Virus record (IMG/VR): IMGVR_UViG_3300025810_000004
Span: 1-64,000 of that record
Reading direction: 5' to 3' (one strand)
Source of the DNA: a virus
DNA: 64,000 nt
Below, piece by piece: positions 18,289 through 28,030 of this stretch (positions are counted from its first letter, which is position 1; each line of letters opens with the position of its first letter). A model generated the notes under the pieces. The model was not told where the DNA came from. It was given only the letters and a program-made list of their open reading frames with translations, and searched no databases. The translations under genes and the position numbers were made by a program.

Positions 18289-21200
18289 ATGAGCATCAAG
18301 AACAGGCCATACGTCGGTAACTGGCAGATCAACAAGACTCTGGTCCGACATACCCCAGACGCCATAGTCTATATAAACGGGCATCCTGAATTCGTGACCT
18401 GTCCTTCTTGCAACAAGAAGTTCGACTTCAACAAGTATGTGACCTCAGTCACCTGCGACGCGGGGGTGGAACCAAGTGCCGGGGCAAGCGTCAGACTCAG
18501 CGTCCCCAAATCCGTGACTGAGGTTTTCTCCCACGACGGGAATTATGTCCTCAAGCCCGGTCTTGAGGTTACAATCTTCATGAGGGGTTACTTTCCCATG
18601 GAGGGGTATGCCCTCCTGGGGCAAGAAGAAGAGAGCGGGGACAAGACCCCCGTGTACCCCTATTATCAGACCTTCAGAGGAGTGGTCACCAATGTGAGTC
18701 ACGAATTCTCTGGGGGCTTCTACGCCATTTCGCTCAGCTGCGCGAATATGCTGCATTTCTGGGCGAACCAGTATGTCTCGACCAACGGGGCGGTCTTCGG
18801 GCCTCGACCTGATGGTTCGGGGGTGGGACCCAACCTGACGGGGCACACCTTCACCGGAAACAGCCCGTACACCATCATTTACACTCTCATGAGGATAGGG
18901 TTCGGGGCTGCGTACAATGTGGGCTGGAGCATACAGCAACGCACCAACATAGACGCGGTAGCGGAAGGTTCAGACCAGTCGCTGTACGCCCACGCAGCCG
19001 AATGGTGGGAGAAAAGGTGGAGAAACTCCTCTCTGGGACTCAGGATGTACGGGTTCGACGGGAGTCTGTTCAATCAGTTGGAGCAGTCGTATCTGGGAAT
19101 GTTCGGGTCAAGGTCCTCTGACCGGAAGTTCATCCTGTCCTACAACACCCTCCCCGACGGAACCAGCAACAACTTCAATATGACGGCGGGAAAGCAGGCC
19201 ACGGAAAAAGCCTTGGGATACAGGGCGTCCGAGACGACGGCTGCTTTCATGGACGACGACGGTTACAAGCTCGACATTATCAAAATGCAGGCTTTCACCT
19301 TCGACATGGGGAATATAGCCAAAGTCAACTTCTTCGAATCTGAGTACATGTCGAAGCTGGAGATAGCGGAGGCGGTGACGGGGATAACCGGGTTCGAATT
19401 CTACCAAGACGTAGACGGGGACATCGTTTTCAAGCCCCCGTTCTACAATCTGGACACCAGCGACGACCCAGTCTACGTGATAGAGGACAGGGACCTTATC
19501 TCGATTTCCGAAGTAGAGGCTGAACCAGAAGCCACGTACGTGAAGGCAACCGGGGGTCTGTTCGGGAACACGACCGGGGTTCTCTCTGGGGAATTCGGCA
19601 CCAAACAGTCAATGTATATCGACTGGAGACTGGTGGCAAAGTACGGTTGGAAGGAAACCTCCTTCGAGTCCCATTATCTCAACAACGCTTCACAGCTGTA
19701 CGTGAGTTCTATGTCGAGGCTCGACATAGCCAATGCGCAGTCAAGGACCGCCACCATCACCATCCCCATAAGACCCGAAATGAGGCCGGGATACCCGGTT
19801 TACGTCAGGTCCATGGACTGCTATTTCTACGTTCGGAATATCTCCCACTCCTTTTCTCCTGGGTCAGAGTGCACCACCACCCTGACCTGCATAGCCAAGA
19901 GGTCGAAGTTCCTTCCTCCTGGGAAGAAGGAAACCGAGGGGAACCTCCCCAAGCTCAGTGACGTCAAATTCGCCGGGGGCGGCGAATACGCTCCTATGCC
20001 TCTGTACGTGTATCCCAAGAACGTGGAGGGCAACGACAGAGAAGACTCCGGACCACCCCGGATAATGGGATTCCCCAACTGTGTCATGGCTCTGGACCCC
20101 AACGCGGTGAATCTGTCCACGGTGGGTGGTGGGGAGCTGGTATTCTCCCAACCAGACAACGTGTTTGAGTTCGCTCTGTCTCAGGGAGTGCTCCGACAGG
20201 ACATATACGACCCCAACGTGTACAAGCTGGCGATAGGAGAAGGCGTATACCTTGGGATTTCGAAGGACAATTTCTATTCCACCTGGGAAGGGGCATACAC
20301 CTTCCTGCAAGAGTATTCCCGGAATCCCAGCGGTGAGAATTACGAAGCTCTGATAGGGCAAGTGGGGAGTCAGGACCTGTCGAACGTCCTGATACGGGTG
20401 CTGACCAGATTCCAGGGTGCCATAGGCGAGGACGCGACCAAGAATTGGCTCGCCATACAGCGTTCTCTCAAGACCATGTACGGGTTCCCTGCGGTGACCG
20501 GGAAGTACAGGTACTTCTCGTCTTCTGCACCCCAGGCTTCCGACCAGTCCCCATCTGAGATAACCTATAACCCAGGATCCGGATTGAGCTTCGAAACCAT
20601 AGGACCACCCTCAGGCGGGGAAATAACCGTTCTGAGCGAAAATTCCAATGGGGAAGTGGAAGTAAAGAGCGGAACACCAGAAAGGGCATTCAGAGTCTAC
20701 GGGTTTACCGGACAGGACACAGCAGACTACAGGGACTTGACGACCGACCAGATACGATTCGCGTCGTTCCAGGTGATACGGTACTCCGAGACCGTCATAC
20801 TCACCCAGCCGGGTGATAGTCAAGAGGCAGCATTCCTGGTTGACAGGGACGCCTATGAAGACGCGGTGAAGAGGATACTGATCATATACGCAGAAAGCGT
20901 TCCCACAGACGAGACTGCCTCGAAAAGATTTGGTACCGGGGAGAACGGCTATGGAGGGGTGTACGCCTCCATACAGAAGTTCCAGACTGCTGTGGGCGCT
21001 ACCGGCGTGACCGACGAACAAACAGATGCCTCTACCTTGGCCAACGCTCTGGCGAAGGCTTTCAACCGTGGATACTGGAAGAAGGAGACTGTAGAGAGAA
21101 CAGGGGAATCAGACCTCGGAACTTCTGAGGGAGATATATCCACGGAGTCTGGGGACATCGATGACTCCCTCGGGTTTTCGGATCCGGACGACTTCGAAGA

Positions 21201-22257
21201 GATAAACGTCTACGTCGCCCCAACACCGAAGTACGGCGGCAGGAACCCGGATAACGGAACTGTTCTGGAGACGAGGTATTCCAACACCAACGACAAGTCT
21301 GATTCAAGGGCTCTCAACGACATAGCTGGCGACGCAGCGAGGGTTCTCACCAACTTCATGGACGCCTGCCAGACGGAACTCAGAGAAACGTTGGTGAGAG
21401 AAAACCGAGAAAACGACTTCGCAAACTACCTGGAAGCCCGGAACGAAATGCTCTCGATTCTCGACGCATACGAGGAGGAGAGTCCCGGTCTGATAGTCGC
21501 CAACTCTTCCGTGGTGAAAGAGGTGGGAGTACCGACGGCGGTGCTCCCGGTTTCGGACAACAGGGGGTATGAAGTCTACGGGTCTCTGGCCTATGGAAGA
21601 GGACTCACGGTGGACACTCAGTACGACCTCATAGCCCAATCCAATAGGGCGATAGACGCTCAGTCGGCTGATGCCATAGAGGCAGTCGTGAGTGGACTCA
21701 TAGGCTCAGGTGCAGATTTGCCTGGGGTGCTTGGGGTGTTGAGACCCGACCGAAAGGCCAAGCTGGCTGCAAACCTCTCCCTACCTGCTGGTGCAGCTGA
21801 CTCCGAGATAATCGAGGCCATAGAAACACTCTCCAGAGAGTCCCGGTCCGGTTCTGCCTTCATAAGGAACAACCCCATAACCTCCAAGTCCAGAGGTATG
21901 TCCTACTCCGAAGGTGTGGTGGTATCGGAGCTGTCGTTCATGGAGATAGACGGAGAAAACGCCTGCATTTGCAACGGCGTAGACGCCTCCTACTTCTTGC
22001 AGGCTTTCACTGGCGAGTACCAGACCATAAGCGAGGATTCCGTCGGAGAGTTCCTCAAGAACGAGGCTCTGGCGGCGGGGGAATCGTGGAAGGTGACGAG
22101 GGACGCAGTTTCTGGCACCAACACTTCTGCAGGCCAGAACATAATAAGCACGGTAGCGTCCTCGTACAAAGATAGAGTCAGTGACGTAATAGAACTGAGG
22201 CAGGACCTCACCGAAGCCGGTGGTCAGTTCTCCGAGTTAGAATCTGATGGGGAATAA
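18289..22257 (+). CDS. Large baseplate hub protein
   Basis: A 1322-aa protein. The N-terminus has a CPSCNKKFDF pair (CxxC). It is followed by a domain (about 50-560) with the style of hub proteins of the gp27/GpD kind: SVTCDAGVEPSAGASVRLSV, then FRGVVTNVSHEF, and late motifs GYPVYVRSMDCYFYVRNISH and TTTLTCIAKR. The remaining ~750 residues have no recognised family and are rich in acidic and Tyr residues. The hub normally carries the spike, and a spike-like gene follows at once, which supports the call. The size is much larger than typical hubs. Confidence 0.6.
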   Translation: MSIKNRPYVGNWQINKTLVRHTPDAIVYINGHPEFVTCPSCNKKFDFNKYVTSVTCDAGVEPSAGASVRLSVPKSVTEVFSHDGNYVLKPGLEVTIFMRGYFPMEGYALLGQEEESGDKTPVYPYYQTFRGVVTNVSHEFSGGFYAISLSCANMLHFWANQYVSTNGAVFGPRPDGSGVGPNLTGHTFTGNSPYTIIYTLMRIGFGAAYNVGWSIQQRTNIDAVAEGSDQSLYAHAAEWWEKRWRNSSLGLRMYGFDGSLFNQLEQSYLGMFGSRSSDRKFILSYNTLPDGTSNNFNMTAGKQATEKALGYRASETTAAFMDDDGYKLDIIKMQAFTFDMGNIAKVNFFESEYMSKLEIAEAVTGITGFEFYQDVDGDIVFKPPFYNLDTSDDPVYVIEDRDLISISEVEAEPEATYVKATGGLFGNTTGVLSGEFGTKQSMYIDWRLVAKYGWKETSFESHYLNNASQLYVSSMSRLDIANAQSRTATITIPIRPEMRPGYPVYVRSMDCYFYVRNISHSFSPGSECTTTLTCIAKRSKFLPPGKKETEGNLPKLSDVKFAGGGEYAPMPLYVYPKNVEGNDREDSGPPRIMGFPNCVMALDPNAVNLSTVGGGELVFSQPDNVFEFALSQGVLRQDIYDPNVYKLAIGEGVYLGISKDNFYSTWEGAYTFLQEYSRNPSGENYEALIGQVGSQDLSNVLIRVLTRFQGAIGEDATKNWLAIQRSLKTMYGFPAVTGKYRYFSSSAPQASDQSPSEITYNPGSGLSFETIGPPSGGEITVLSENSNGEVEVKSGTPERAFRVYGFTGQDTADYRDLTTDQIRFASFQVIRYSETVILTQPGDSQEAAFLVDRDAYEDAVKRILIIYAESVPTDETASKRFGTGENGYGGVYASIQKFQTAVGATGVTDEQTDASTLANALAKAFNRGYWKKETVERTGESDLGTSEGDISTESGDIDDSLGFSDPDDFEEINVYVAPTPKYGGRNPDNGTVLETRYSNTNDKSDSRALNDIAGDAARVLTNFMDACQTELRETLVRENRENDFANYLEARNEMLSILDAYEEESPGLIVANSSVVKEVGVPTAVLPVSDNRGYEVYGSLAYGRGLTVDTQYDLIAQSNRAIDAQSADAIEAVVSGLIGSGADLPGVLGVLRPDRKAKLAANLSLPAGAADSEIIEAIETLSRESRSGSAFIRNNPITSKSRGMSYSEGVVVSELSFMEIDGENACICNGVDASYFLQAFTGEYQTISEDSVGEFLKNEALAAGESWKVTRDAVSGTNTSAGQNIISTVASSYKDRVSDVIELRQDLTEAGGQFSELESDGE

Positions 22258-22259
22258 AG

Positions 22260-24662
22260 ATGGATAGGATCACAGACGCCCAAGTAAGAGCAGAATTCTC
22301 TGAGTCCAGCCTGGAGAAGGGAAACATAAGGAAGGTATCTGATTCCTACCCCCTGATATTGGCCAGAATCCTGAGGGTCGACTCCAAGAGACTGGTGGTG
22401 GATGTACTCCCCAAAGACGAGCAGATGCCAAGGAAGAACGTGGCCCTGTCGTTTCCTGGAGCAGGGGGTAGGCACTTCCTGGGAGCCATGCCGGAGGTTG
22501 GGGACGTGTGTGTGCTGGGGTCTCTCCCGGCAGAATCGGGCATGAACTCTTCCCCCGTCGTTCTGTGCTGGTACGCGCCGGGTGCCAAGGCCGGATACGA
22601 GTGGGTGCCAGTAAGTTCGCATGCTCCCGACGAAATAGGTGTAACCCCAGCCGAAAAGGTCATGTACGAGGGTTTCTTGAACCGGAGAAGGTACAAACTT
22701 CGGCAGATGGAGCCGGGTCACATAATAGCTTCCTCCTCTCAGGGTGCTGACCTGATACTGGACGAAAGTGTGTCCCTCGCCAACAGGAGGGGCAACGAGA
22801 TCATCCTGAGAGACCAAGACCAGGCTATTCTCATGAGGTCGCTCCAGCAGTTCTCGGTTGGAGCCGGGTACAGGGTCTACGGGGGGATGGTGCAGAGAGA
22901 CGCCACCCTGCTCCCGAGCCAACTCATAAAATCGAATGTGGCTTGGTCCAGCAGCAGACAGGTGGATGGGTCGGGGGTACCTCTTCCGAAGTCGGATATG
23001 GAGAGGAACACAGACCCAGGGAACGTCAAACTCTCGTATGTTTTCGACACCGCCGAAGATGGGTCGAACATAAACGGTCTGCAGTTCACCGATTCCACAA
23101 ACCCCATGGACATCCTGCGGAGAGGGCTCTTCATAGGTGACGACGGCACCCTGTACGACGACAGAGTGACCAGAGGTTCCACCTATGGTGGAAAGCGCAT
23201 CTACAGGGTCTCAACCGACCTGAATGACAGCACCACAACTCCAGGTGCGGAAACCTTCAGCGAATACCGGATAGAGGTGAACCACACTTCCGACGGTGTT
23301 CTCCCCGTGTCGGAGCAGTCAGACGGAATAGACATAGACAGGTTGCTCCCGAATACCCCCAACCCGGAGGACCCGGACCCCAACAATCTGTCGGATTCCC
23401 CTATGGTGGAATTCGTGCTGGGGACGGTGGTCGGGAACAACCCGACCGACGAGAGAGACTCTTACGGTGTTCCTCTCGTTGCCAAGGTCGTAAGCAAGGA
23501 TGGTAGAAGACAGACCGAAATAAGACCGTACGGTCCGGGAGATTCCATAGACGACCAGATAGCATTTCTGCTCAGGGTCCGGAACCCCTCTGACCCACAG
23601 GTTTCCTCTTTCATCGGGATAACCAAGGGAGGAGCATACCTCAGCTCTTTCCAGGGCCACGGTTCCAAGGTCGTGCAGGAGGATTTCAGAACGGGAAAAC
23701 AGTCGTTCTATGGGTCGGACCTCGACGGACAGAGCTGGGAGGTAAACGGCGACGGCACCATCGTCATCAACAACAGCGGAAACGCAAGATCCACAGACAA
23801 CATAGGTCTGGACTTCACCTCTTCCACCGGAGCGGTGAGAATCTCCTCCGGAGGGTTCATAACCGAAGGAGCGGCAAGTACGGGTACCGGGGAGAACTCC
23901 AGTCCCGCGAAGCAGAGAATAGGGATGAAGCTGGACAGCTCCACCGGAACACAGATATCAGCTGTGGATAAGGTGGAAATCAAATCCTCTACAGTGGCCA
24001 TAAAAGACGCCAAGAGCATATCGAACACTGCCTCGAACTCTTTCAGCATAAATTCCGGTGACACCGTATCGGTCACCTCCAAGACCTATTCCTCCAGCAT
24101 AAACGGATATGCAGAATACGTGTACGGGGGACCAAAGGACAGCCTCCCCACCAACGGCGCTTCGAGGTTCACCAACTTCGTGGCCTCCCCAGCCACAGGA
24201 GCCACAGGAGGGGTTGTAGACCAGTATGAACTTTTGTTCGGGGCGAGAGACGAACTGTTCAGAACCGGAAGGCACAATACCACTATCAACGTGGGTTCCT
24301 TCAACGTCAACACCATGGGAAATACCCCTATCAGTGTGGGGCCCGGTGCTGGTTTCAACATCAAGACTGGTTTGCCTCTTCTCGACAACTCGGTTTCTGC
24401 GAATCCCTTCTCAGCCAAACTGGCTGCCAACGCCGGAAACGCCACAGTTTCCGCCTCCAAGGGTGCCGTGACCGTAACCGGAACGCTTGGGGTGACTGTA
24501 AGGTCAGCAGCTGGATCTATCAACATAATGTCCCCATTCGTGAGAGTGACAGCCGCTGGGCTTCCGGGAGGAGTCTTGACTGACGGGTGTATAGACTCTT
24601 TGACCGGAAAGCCCTTCTCTGAGTCCGGAACCGTCGGGGCAGCTGGATTCAGGTTGGGTTGA
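22260..24662 (+). CDS. Baseplate spike or tail-tip puncturing protein
   Basis: An 800-aa protein. Residues 30-115 resemble an OB-fold of the gp5/gpV spike class (YPLILARILRVDSKRLVVDVLP, then FPGAGGRHFLGAMPEVGDVCVL). The middle includes GADLILDESVSLANRRGNEI, typical after the OB domain of spike proteins. The C-terminal third is beta-rich and repetitive (NTTINVGSFNVNTMGN, then GAVTVTGTLGVTVRSAAGSI), consistent with a beta-helical needle. No lysozyme motif is seen. It lies directly after the hub. Confidence 0.6.
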   Translation: MDRITDAQVRAEFSESSLEKGNIRKVSDSYPLILARILRVDSKRLVVDVLPKDEQMPRKNVALSFPGAGGRHFLGAMPEVGDVCVLGSLPAESGMNSSPVVLCWYAPGAKAGYEWVPVSSHAPDEIGVTPAEKVMYEGFLNRRRYKLRQMEPGHIIASSSQGADLILDESVSLANRRGNEIILRDQDQAILMRSLQQFSVGAGYRVYGGMVQRDATLLPSQLIKSNVAWSSSRQVDGSGVPLPKSDMERNTDPGNVKLSYVFDTAEDGSNINGLQFTDSTNPMDILRRGLFIGDDGTLYDDRVTRGSTYGGKRIYRVSTDLNDSTTTPGAETFSEYRIEVNHTSDGVLPVSEQSDGIDIDRLLPNTPNPEDPDPNNLSDSPMVEFVLGTVVGNNPTDERDSYGVPLVAKVVSKDGRRQTEIRPYGPGDSIDDQIAFLLRVRNPSDPQVSSFIGITKGGAYLSSFQGHGSKVVQEDFRTGKQSFYGSDLDGQSWEVNGDGTIVINNSGNARSTDNIGLDFTSSTGAVRISSGGFITEGAASTGTGENSSPAKQRIGMKLDSSTGTQISAVDKVEIKSSTVAIKDAKSISNTASNSFSINSGDTVSVTSKTYSSSINGYAEYVYGGPKDSLPTNGASRFTNFVASPATGATGGVVDQYELLFGARDELFRTGRHNTTINVGSFNVNTMGNTPISVGPGAGFNIKTGLPLLDNSVSANPFSAKLAANAGNATVSASKGAVTVTGTLGVTVRSAAGSINIMSPFVRVTAAGLPGGVLTDGCIDSLTGKPFSESGTVGAAGFRLG

Positions 24663-25231
24663 TGGCAGTAACCCCCGCAAAAGTTTCAGCGGCTATAATG
24701 GCCGCAGGTCCCAGTCTACAGGGCCCCACCTTCAAGCAACTATGCGTGGGAGTGGGGCTGGGGGTCACGAATTGGTCCGTGGTACCAGCCAACCTCAAAG
24801 TACGGGGGGTAGTGACGGGTGGTCTCGGTGCCGGAACGGTGAAAGGGAAGTTGGTCATACCACCCAACGTGGCACCAGTCGTGGCTTCGGTGGCGGGAGT
24901 TACCCTGGTAGGGCCATCAGCGGCTCAGGTGGCTACAGCAGTTGGGCTGGGGGTGGCAAACGCCTATTCGGCCACGGGCCAGTATATCGGAGTTGCCACT
25001 GCGGTGGGGGTAGACATAAGCAAGGTGGTATTTGCCAATCCTGGGGCTTTGATAGCTGCTCTTACATCCGGGCTGGCTTCTCAGGGTATGGTAGGACCAA
25101 CAGCCTCCCAGCTTTGCAATGGGTTGGGGGCAGGGTTGGCAACTATGTTCCTAACAGGAGCGGGGGTGGGGACCTCTGTGGGTCCATCCGGTTTCCCAGG
25201 CGCAGGCACAAGCGTTTCTTGGGTCATATGA
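24662..25231 (+). CDS. Small virion protein of three internal repeats
   Basis: A 189-aa hydrophobic Gly/Ala/Val-rich protein. Three units start with GPTFKQLCVGVGLGVTNW, GPSAAQVATAVGLGVANA and GPTASQLCNGLGAGLATM (about residues 20, 84 and 144). It ends the tail operon; the start overlaps the spike stop (TGATG). Similar Gly-rich repeat proteins occur near phage baseplates, but the function is unknown. Confidence 0.5.
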   Translation: MAVTPAKVSAAIMAAGPSLQGPTFKQLCVGVGLGVTNWSVVPANLKVRGVVTGGLGAGTVKGKLVIPPNVAPVVASVAGVTLVGPSAAQVATAVGLGVANAYSATGQYIGVATAVGVDISKVVFANPGALIAALTSGLASQGMVGPTASQLCNGLGAGLATMFLTGAGVGTSVGPSGFPGAGTSVSWVI

Positions 25232-25240
25232 GAGTCATAA

Positions 25241-25930
25241 ATGAAAGAAAAGCACATAGGGGTGAGAATTAAGCAGTGCCTCGCTTTGGCTGAACTCAGC
25301 AATTGTTCTCGCAGAAAATTCGGTGCCATGCTGATTGACCCCAGCCGTAACGTCATACTTGCAGACGGATACAACGGTGGCCCCAGAGGAGGGGGGAAGC
25401 TGTGCAGGGGAACTTGGTGCGAAAGGGACGGGATTCAAGACGAAGACGTATCGATAGAAGTGGAAAACATACTTGAGTACCACGCTCCGAGGGTCCCTCC
25501 GTACAGGGCACAAGAGGTGAAAGTTCTCATTAAGGGGCAAAAGGAGTGGTCCAAGAAGGTAGTGAAAGCAGAGGGGAAATCCCAAGCCATCGAAGAGGCT
25601 ACAGCGGAAAAACTGAGGCTTCTGAAGAAGTACACCCCCATAGAGTCTGGAACCAGAACCGAGAGGGGATGCCACCACGCAGAGGCAAACGTCATATGCA
25701 ACGCCGCCGACAGTGGGGTTTCCACCAGAGGTGCGCTGCTCATAGTGACCGGGGAGCCCTGCCTTTCTTGCTCCAAATACATCCACCACTCTGGAATAAC
25801 CAAAGTCATATGTGTCGAAAACGGCTACAAGGGTGGAAAAGACGGCCCTGAGTATTTGGAAAGGCACGGAATAGAAGTAGAATACACCAAGGGGCCTGGA
25901 GACCCAAGAGAATGCAAACAAACCACCTGA
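25241..25930 (+). CDS. dCMP deaminase (deoxycytidylate/cytidine deaminase family)
   Basis: A 229-aa zinc-dependent deaminase that would convert dCMP to dUMP, the precursor of dTMP. The zinc motifs are HHAEANVI (HAE, catalytic Glu) at about 144-151 and PCLSC at about 174-178; the family N-terminal pattern CSRRKFGAMLIDPSRNVILADGYNG is clear. About 70 residues of charged insertion lie between the N-terminal strand and the HAE motif, making it longer than T4 Cd. Together with dUTPase and thymidine kinase it fits phage thymidylate supply; thymidylate synthase is not in this window. Confidence 0.85.
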   Translation: MKEKHIGVRIKQCLALAELSNCSRRKFGAMLIDPSRNVILADGYNGGPRGGGKLCRGTWCERDGIQDEDVSIEVENILEYHAPRVPPYRAQEVKVLIKGQKEWSKKVVKAEGKSQAIEEATAEKLRLLKKYTPIESGTRTERGCHHAEANVICNAADSGVSTRGALLIVTGEPCLSCSKYIHHSGITKVICVENGYKGGKDGPEYLERHGIEVEYTKGPGDPRECKQTT

Positions 25931-26193
25931 ACTACATATTGGTCTCCAGCAACAACGGGTCTGAGGTGTTCCGCGAGAGCGTTCCCGTGTCTTCTACGAC
26001 CGTGGAAGACGTGTTCATTCTGGCAGCTCGGAAAGCCAAATTCCTCGGCGCTTCAACCCTGCAGGCAGAAAACACCCCAAGGGGTCTGGTGATAAGAGAC
26101 ATATCCGGGCTTACCGAGGTGGAGGTTTCCGTCATAGGACTATTTCTGTATAACGGGGACAAGACCGAACCGGTGAATTTGAACGAGGCTTGA
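25912..26193 (+). CDS. Hypothetical protein
   Basis: A 93-aa small alpha/beta protein with no recognised family or metal motif. It overlaps the deaminase gene by 19 nt, and the following gene starts right after its stop with GAGG as ribosome-binding site, so the three genes are probably co-transcribed. Confidence 0.5.
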   Translation: MQTNHLNYILVSSNNGSEVFRESVPVSSTTVEDVFILAARKAKFLGASTLQAENTPRGLVIRDISGLTEVEVSVIGLFLYNGDKTEPVNLNEA

Positions 26194-28029
26194 ATGGAAG
26201 AACTGATAAGTTGGCTGAAGGACCTCCTTGCTCCAAAACAAGGAGAATTCCTGTATGCCGACTCTTCTCATGACTGGTCCTCCTACGAGGAGGGAACCTT
26301 CCACGGAATAGTGCTGGTTGGTGACAAAGACGACCATTCAGCTATATCAGAAGCCTACAGGGTGCTGAAGCCAGGGGGTCATCTGGCGCTGATATCTCCT
26401 GAAGAAGAACCGACAGGCCACAGTGGAGCTTGCCACGCAGAAGGGGTGGGATTCGAAGTCAGGGACAGCATTCTGGTGTTGTCCCAGCCCGAAGGGTTTG
26501 TGTACTCCGGGAAGACCACCACCAAGGAAAGAGAAGAAGGCTGCTATCTCGTAGAAGAGAAGAGATTCGCTATAAGCGGGGGAGCCAACAAGGTCATAGA
26601 GCGGGGGGAGGATTACGAAACCACCCAGTCCATAGGCATGAACAGGATCCCCAAGCGGCGGAACGTTCACCCCTGTCTTCACCCGGATGCACTGGTGATG
26701 ACGCCCCACGGCTACCGTCCGATCTCGGAGGTCACCGTGGGGGATAAGGTATACTCGGCAGACGGAAGGTTCCATGCCGTCGAGCATGTTTCTAGGCACC
26801 CATACACCAGTACCGACCTCTTTGAGATCAAGGTCACTGGGACCAACTATTCAACTCTCGCTTCCGACAATCACCCCTTCCTGGTGTACCGTCCCACCCG
26901 CAAGCGGAACTCCATAACAGGTGGTCAGGTTCTGTGGCTCCGCGCCGACCAGATGCAAAAAGGGGACTATACAATGACTCCGGATCTGGAGGAGCCCCCT
27001 CCGAACGAACACCTTGACCCAGAATGGTGGTTCGTGTTCGGTTTGTGGGTAGCCGAGGGTGTTGCCCAACGTGCAGGGCATGGTAGCAACGTATACCCGT
27101 CCTTCACCCTCCACGAAAAGGAAACGGACCTGATTGAGCGTATCAGGTCGGTGTTCTCGTCGGCGAACACAAGTGTGCATCCTAAGAAGGGCACGAAAGC
27201 CGTGCAGGTAATATCCTTCGACAAGGTGGCGGGGTCGCGGTTCGTTGAGTTGGCAGGTCGCGGGGCGGCGACGAAATGCCTCCACCCTTCTATTTGGACC
27301 CTTCCAAAGAACATCCGTGCAGCCATCCTTGATGGCTATATGGCCGGGGATGGTGGCAAAGTGCGCACTTATCTACAGGCCAAAAGTGTATCGCCCGATC
27401 TCGCGTCACAGATACGATTGCTTGCCGCGTCCGTGGGGTACAAGGCCAACCTGTTCACCTACGCCCCTGTAGAGGGACAAAGTATCGGTGATCGCTTGTT
27501 CAAATCTGTTCGGCAGACCTATCAGATCCGGCTCTACTCGGAAAACACGCGGAACGTCGCAGCGGGGTTACGCAAGGCTTCCCGACCTTATGAGATCGTC
27601 CACGACGGAGTGCGTTTCGTCTTGTCATACGTCAAGGCTGTGTCCCGTGTTCCTTATGAGGGGGACGTGGTCAACCTCTCCGTGGAAGGATCACCGACCT
27701 TCCAGACGGCTGTGGGTATGAGCCACAACACTGTGAAGCCCAGGGTTGTAATGCAGCACCTCCTGTCTGATGTGGATAAAGATTCAGGCCCCGTGGTGGA
27801 CCCCTTCATGGGTTCGGGAACCACGGGTCTGGCGTGTCTCAGGACGGGACACGACTTCGTAGGGATAGAGAGAGAGGAAGAGTACGCAAAGATAGCCGAT
27901 TCCCGAATCCGGCACTGGACCAACGCCGAAGAGGCTTGGAACCCTGTGGTGTTGGAGTCAGAAGTCGGTCCGGAGGCAGAGAGCACAGAAGTGCAGGAAG
28001 TCTCCTTCGAGGATTTCTTGGGGATATGA
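26194..28029 (+). CDS. DNA methyltransferase C-terminal part with intein
   Basis: A 611-aa open frame: 259 residues of host protein plus a 352-residue intein. The extein has an SAM-methyltransferase-like N-part (EAYRVLKPGGHLAL), FVYSGKTTTKEREEG, the motif RNVHP|TVKP split by the intein, and DPFMGSGTTG (SAM-binding motif I) followed by FVGIEREEEYAKIA. This order belongs to the beta class, but the usual catalytic DPPY before RVLKPGG is missing (the region reads FHGIVLVGDKDDHS). The next gene contains DPPY, and a third fragment lies at 30221. After splicing it could be one partner of a split enzyme, or a degenerate copy. The substrate site is unknown. Confidence 0.75.
   Translation: MEELISWLKDLLAPKQGEFLYADSSHDWSSYEEGTFHGIVLVGDKDDHSAISEAYRVLKPGGHLALISPEEEPTGHSGACHAEGVGFEVRDSILVLSQPEGFVYSGKTTTKEREEGCYLVEEKRFAISGGANKVIERGEDYETTQSIGMNRIPKRRNVHPCLHPDALVMTPHGYRPISEVTVGDKVYSADGRFHAVEHVSRHPYTSTDLFEIKVTGTNYSTLASDNHPFLVYRPTRKRNSITGGQVLWLRADQMQKGDYTMTPDLEEPPPNEHLDPEWWFVFGLWVAEGVAQRAGHGSNVYPSFTLHEKETDLIERIRSVFSSANTSVHPKKGTKAVQVISFDKVAGSRFVELAGRGAATKCLHPSIWTLPKNIRAAILDGYMAGDGGKVRTYLQAKSVSPDLASQIRLLAASVGYKANLFTYAPVEGQSIGDRLFKSVRQTYQIRLYSENTRNVAAGLRKASRPYEIVHDGVRFVLSYVKAVSRVPYEGDVVNLSVEGSPTFQTAVGMSHNTVKPRVVMQHLLSDVDKDSGPVVDPFMGSGTTGLACLRTGHDFVGIEREEEYAKIADSRIRHWTNAEEAWNPVVLESEVGPEAESTEVQEVSFEDFLGI
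26674..27729 (+). mobile_element. Intein with LAGLIDADG homing endonuclease
   Basis: Begins with Cys (CLHPDALVMTPHGYRPISE, splicing block A) and ends VGMSHN, with Thr as the +1 residue. Endonuclease motifs GLWVAEG and LDGYMAGDG are the two LAGLIDADG helices. It sits exactly inside the conserved HPTVKP motif of the methyltransferase. Arg codons here are CGT/CGC/CGA and Ile is mostly ATC, while flanking genes use AGG/AGA and ATA, supporting recent entry. All residues needed for splicing (Cys1, His-Asn end, +1 Thr) are present. Confidence 0.85.
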
Positions 28030-28030
28030 A

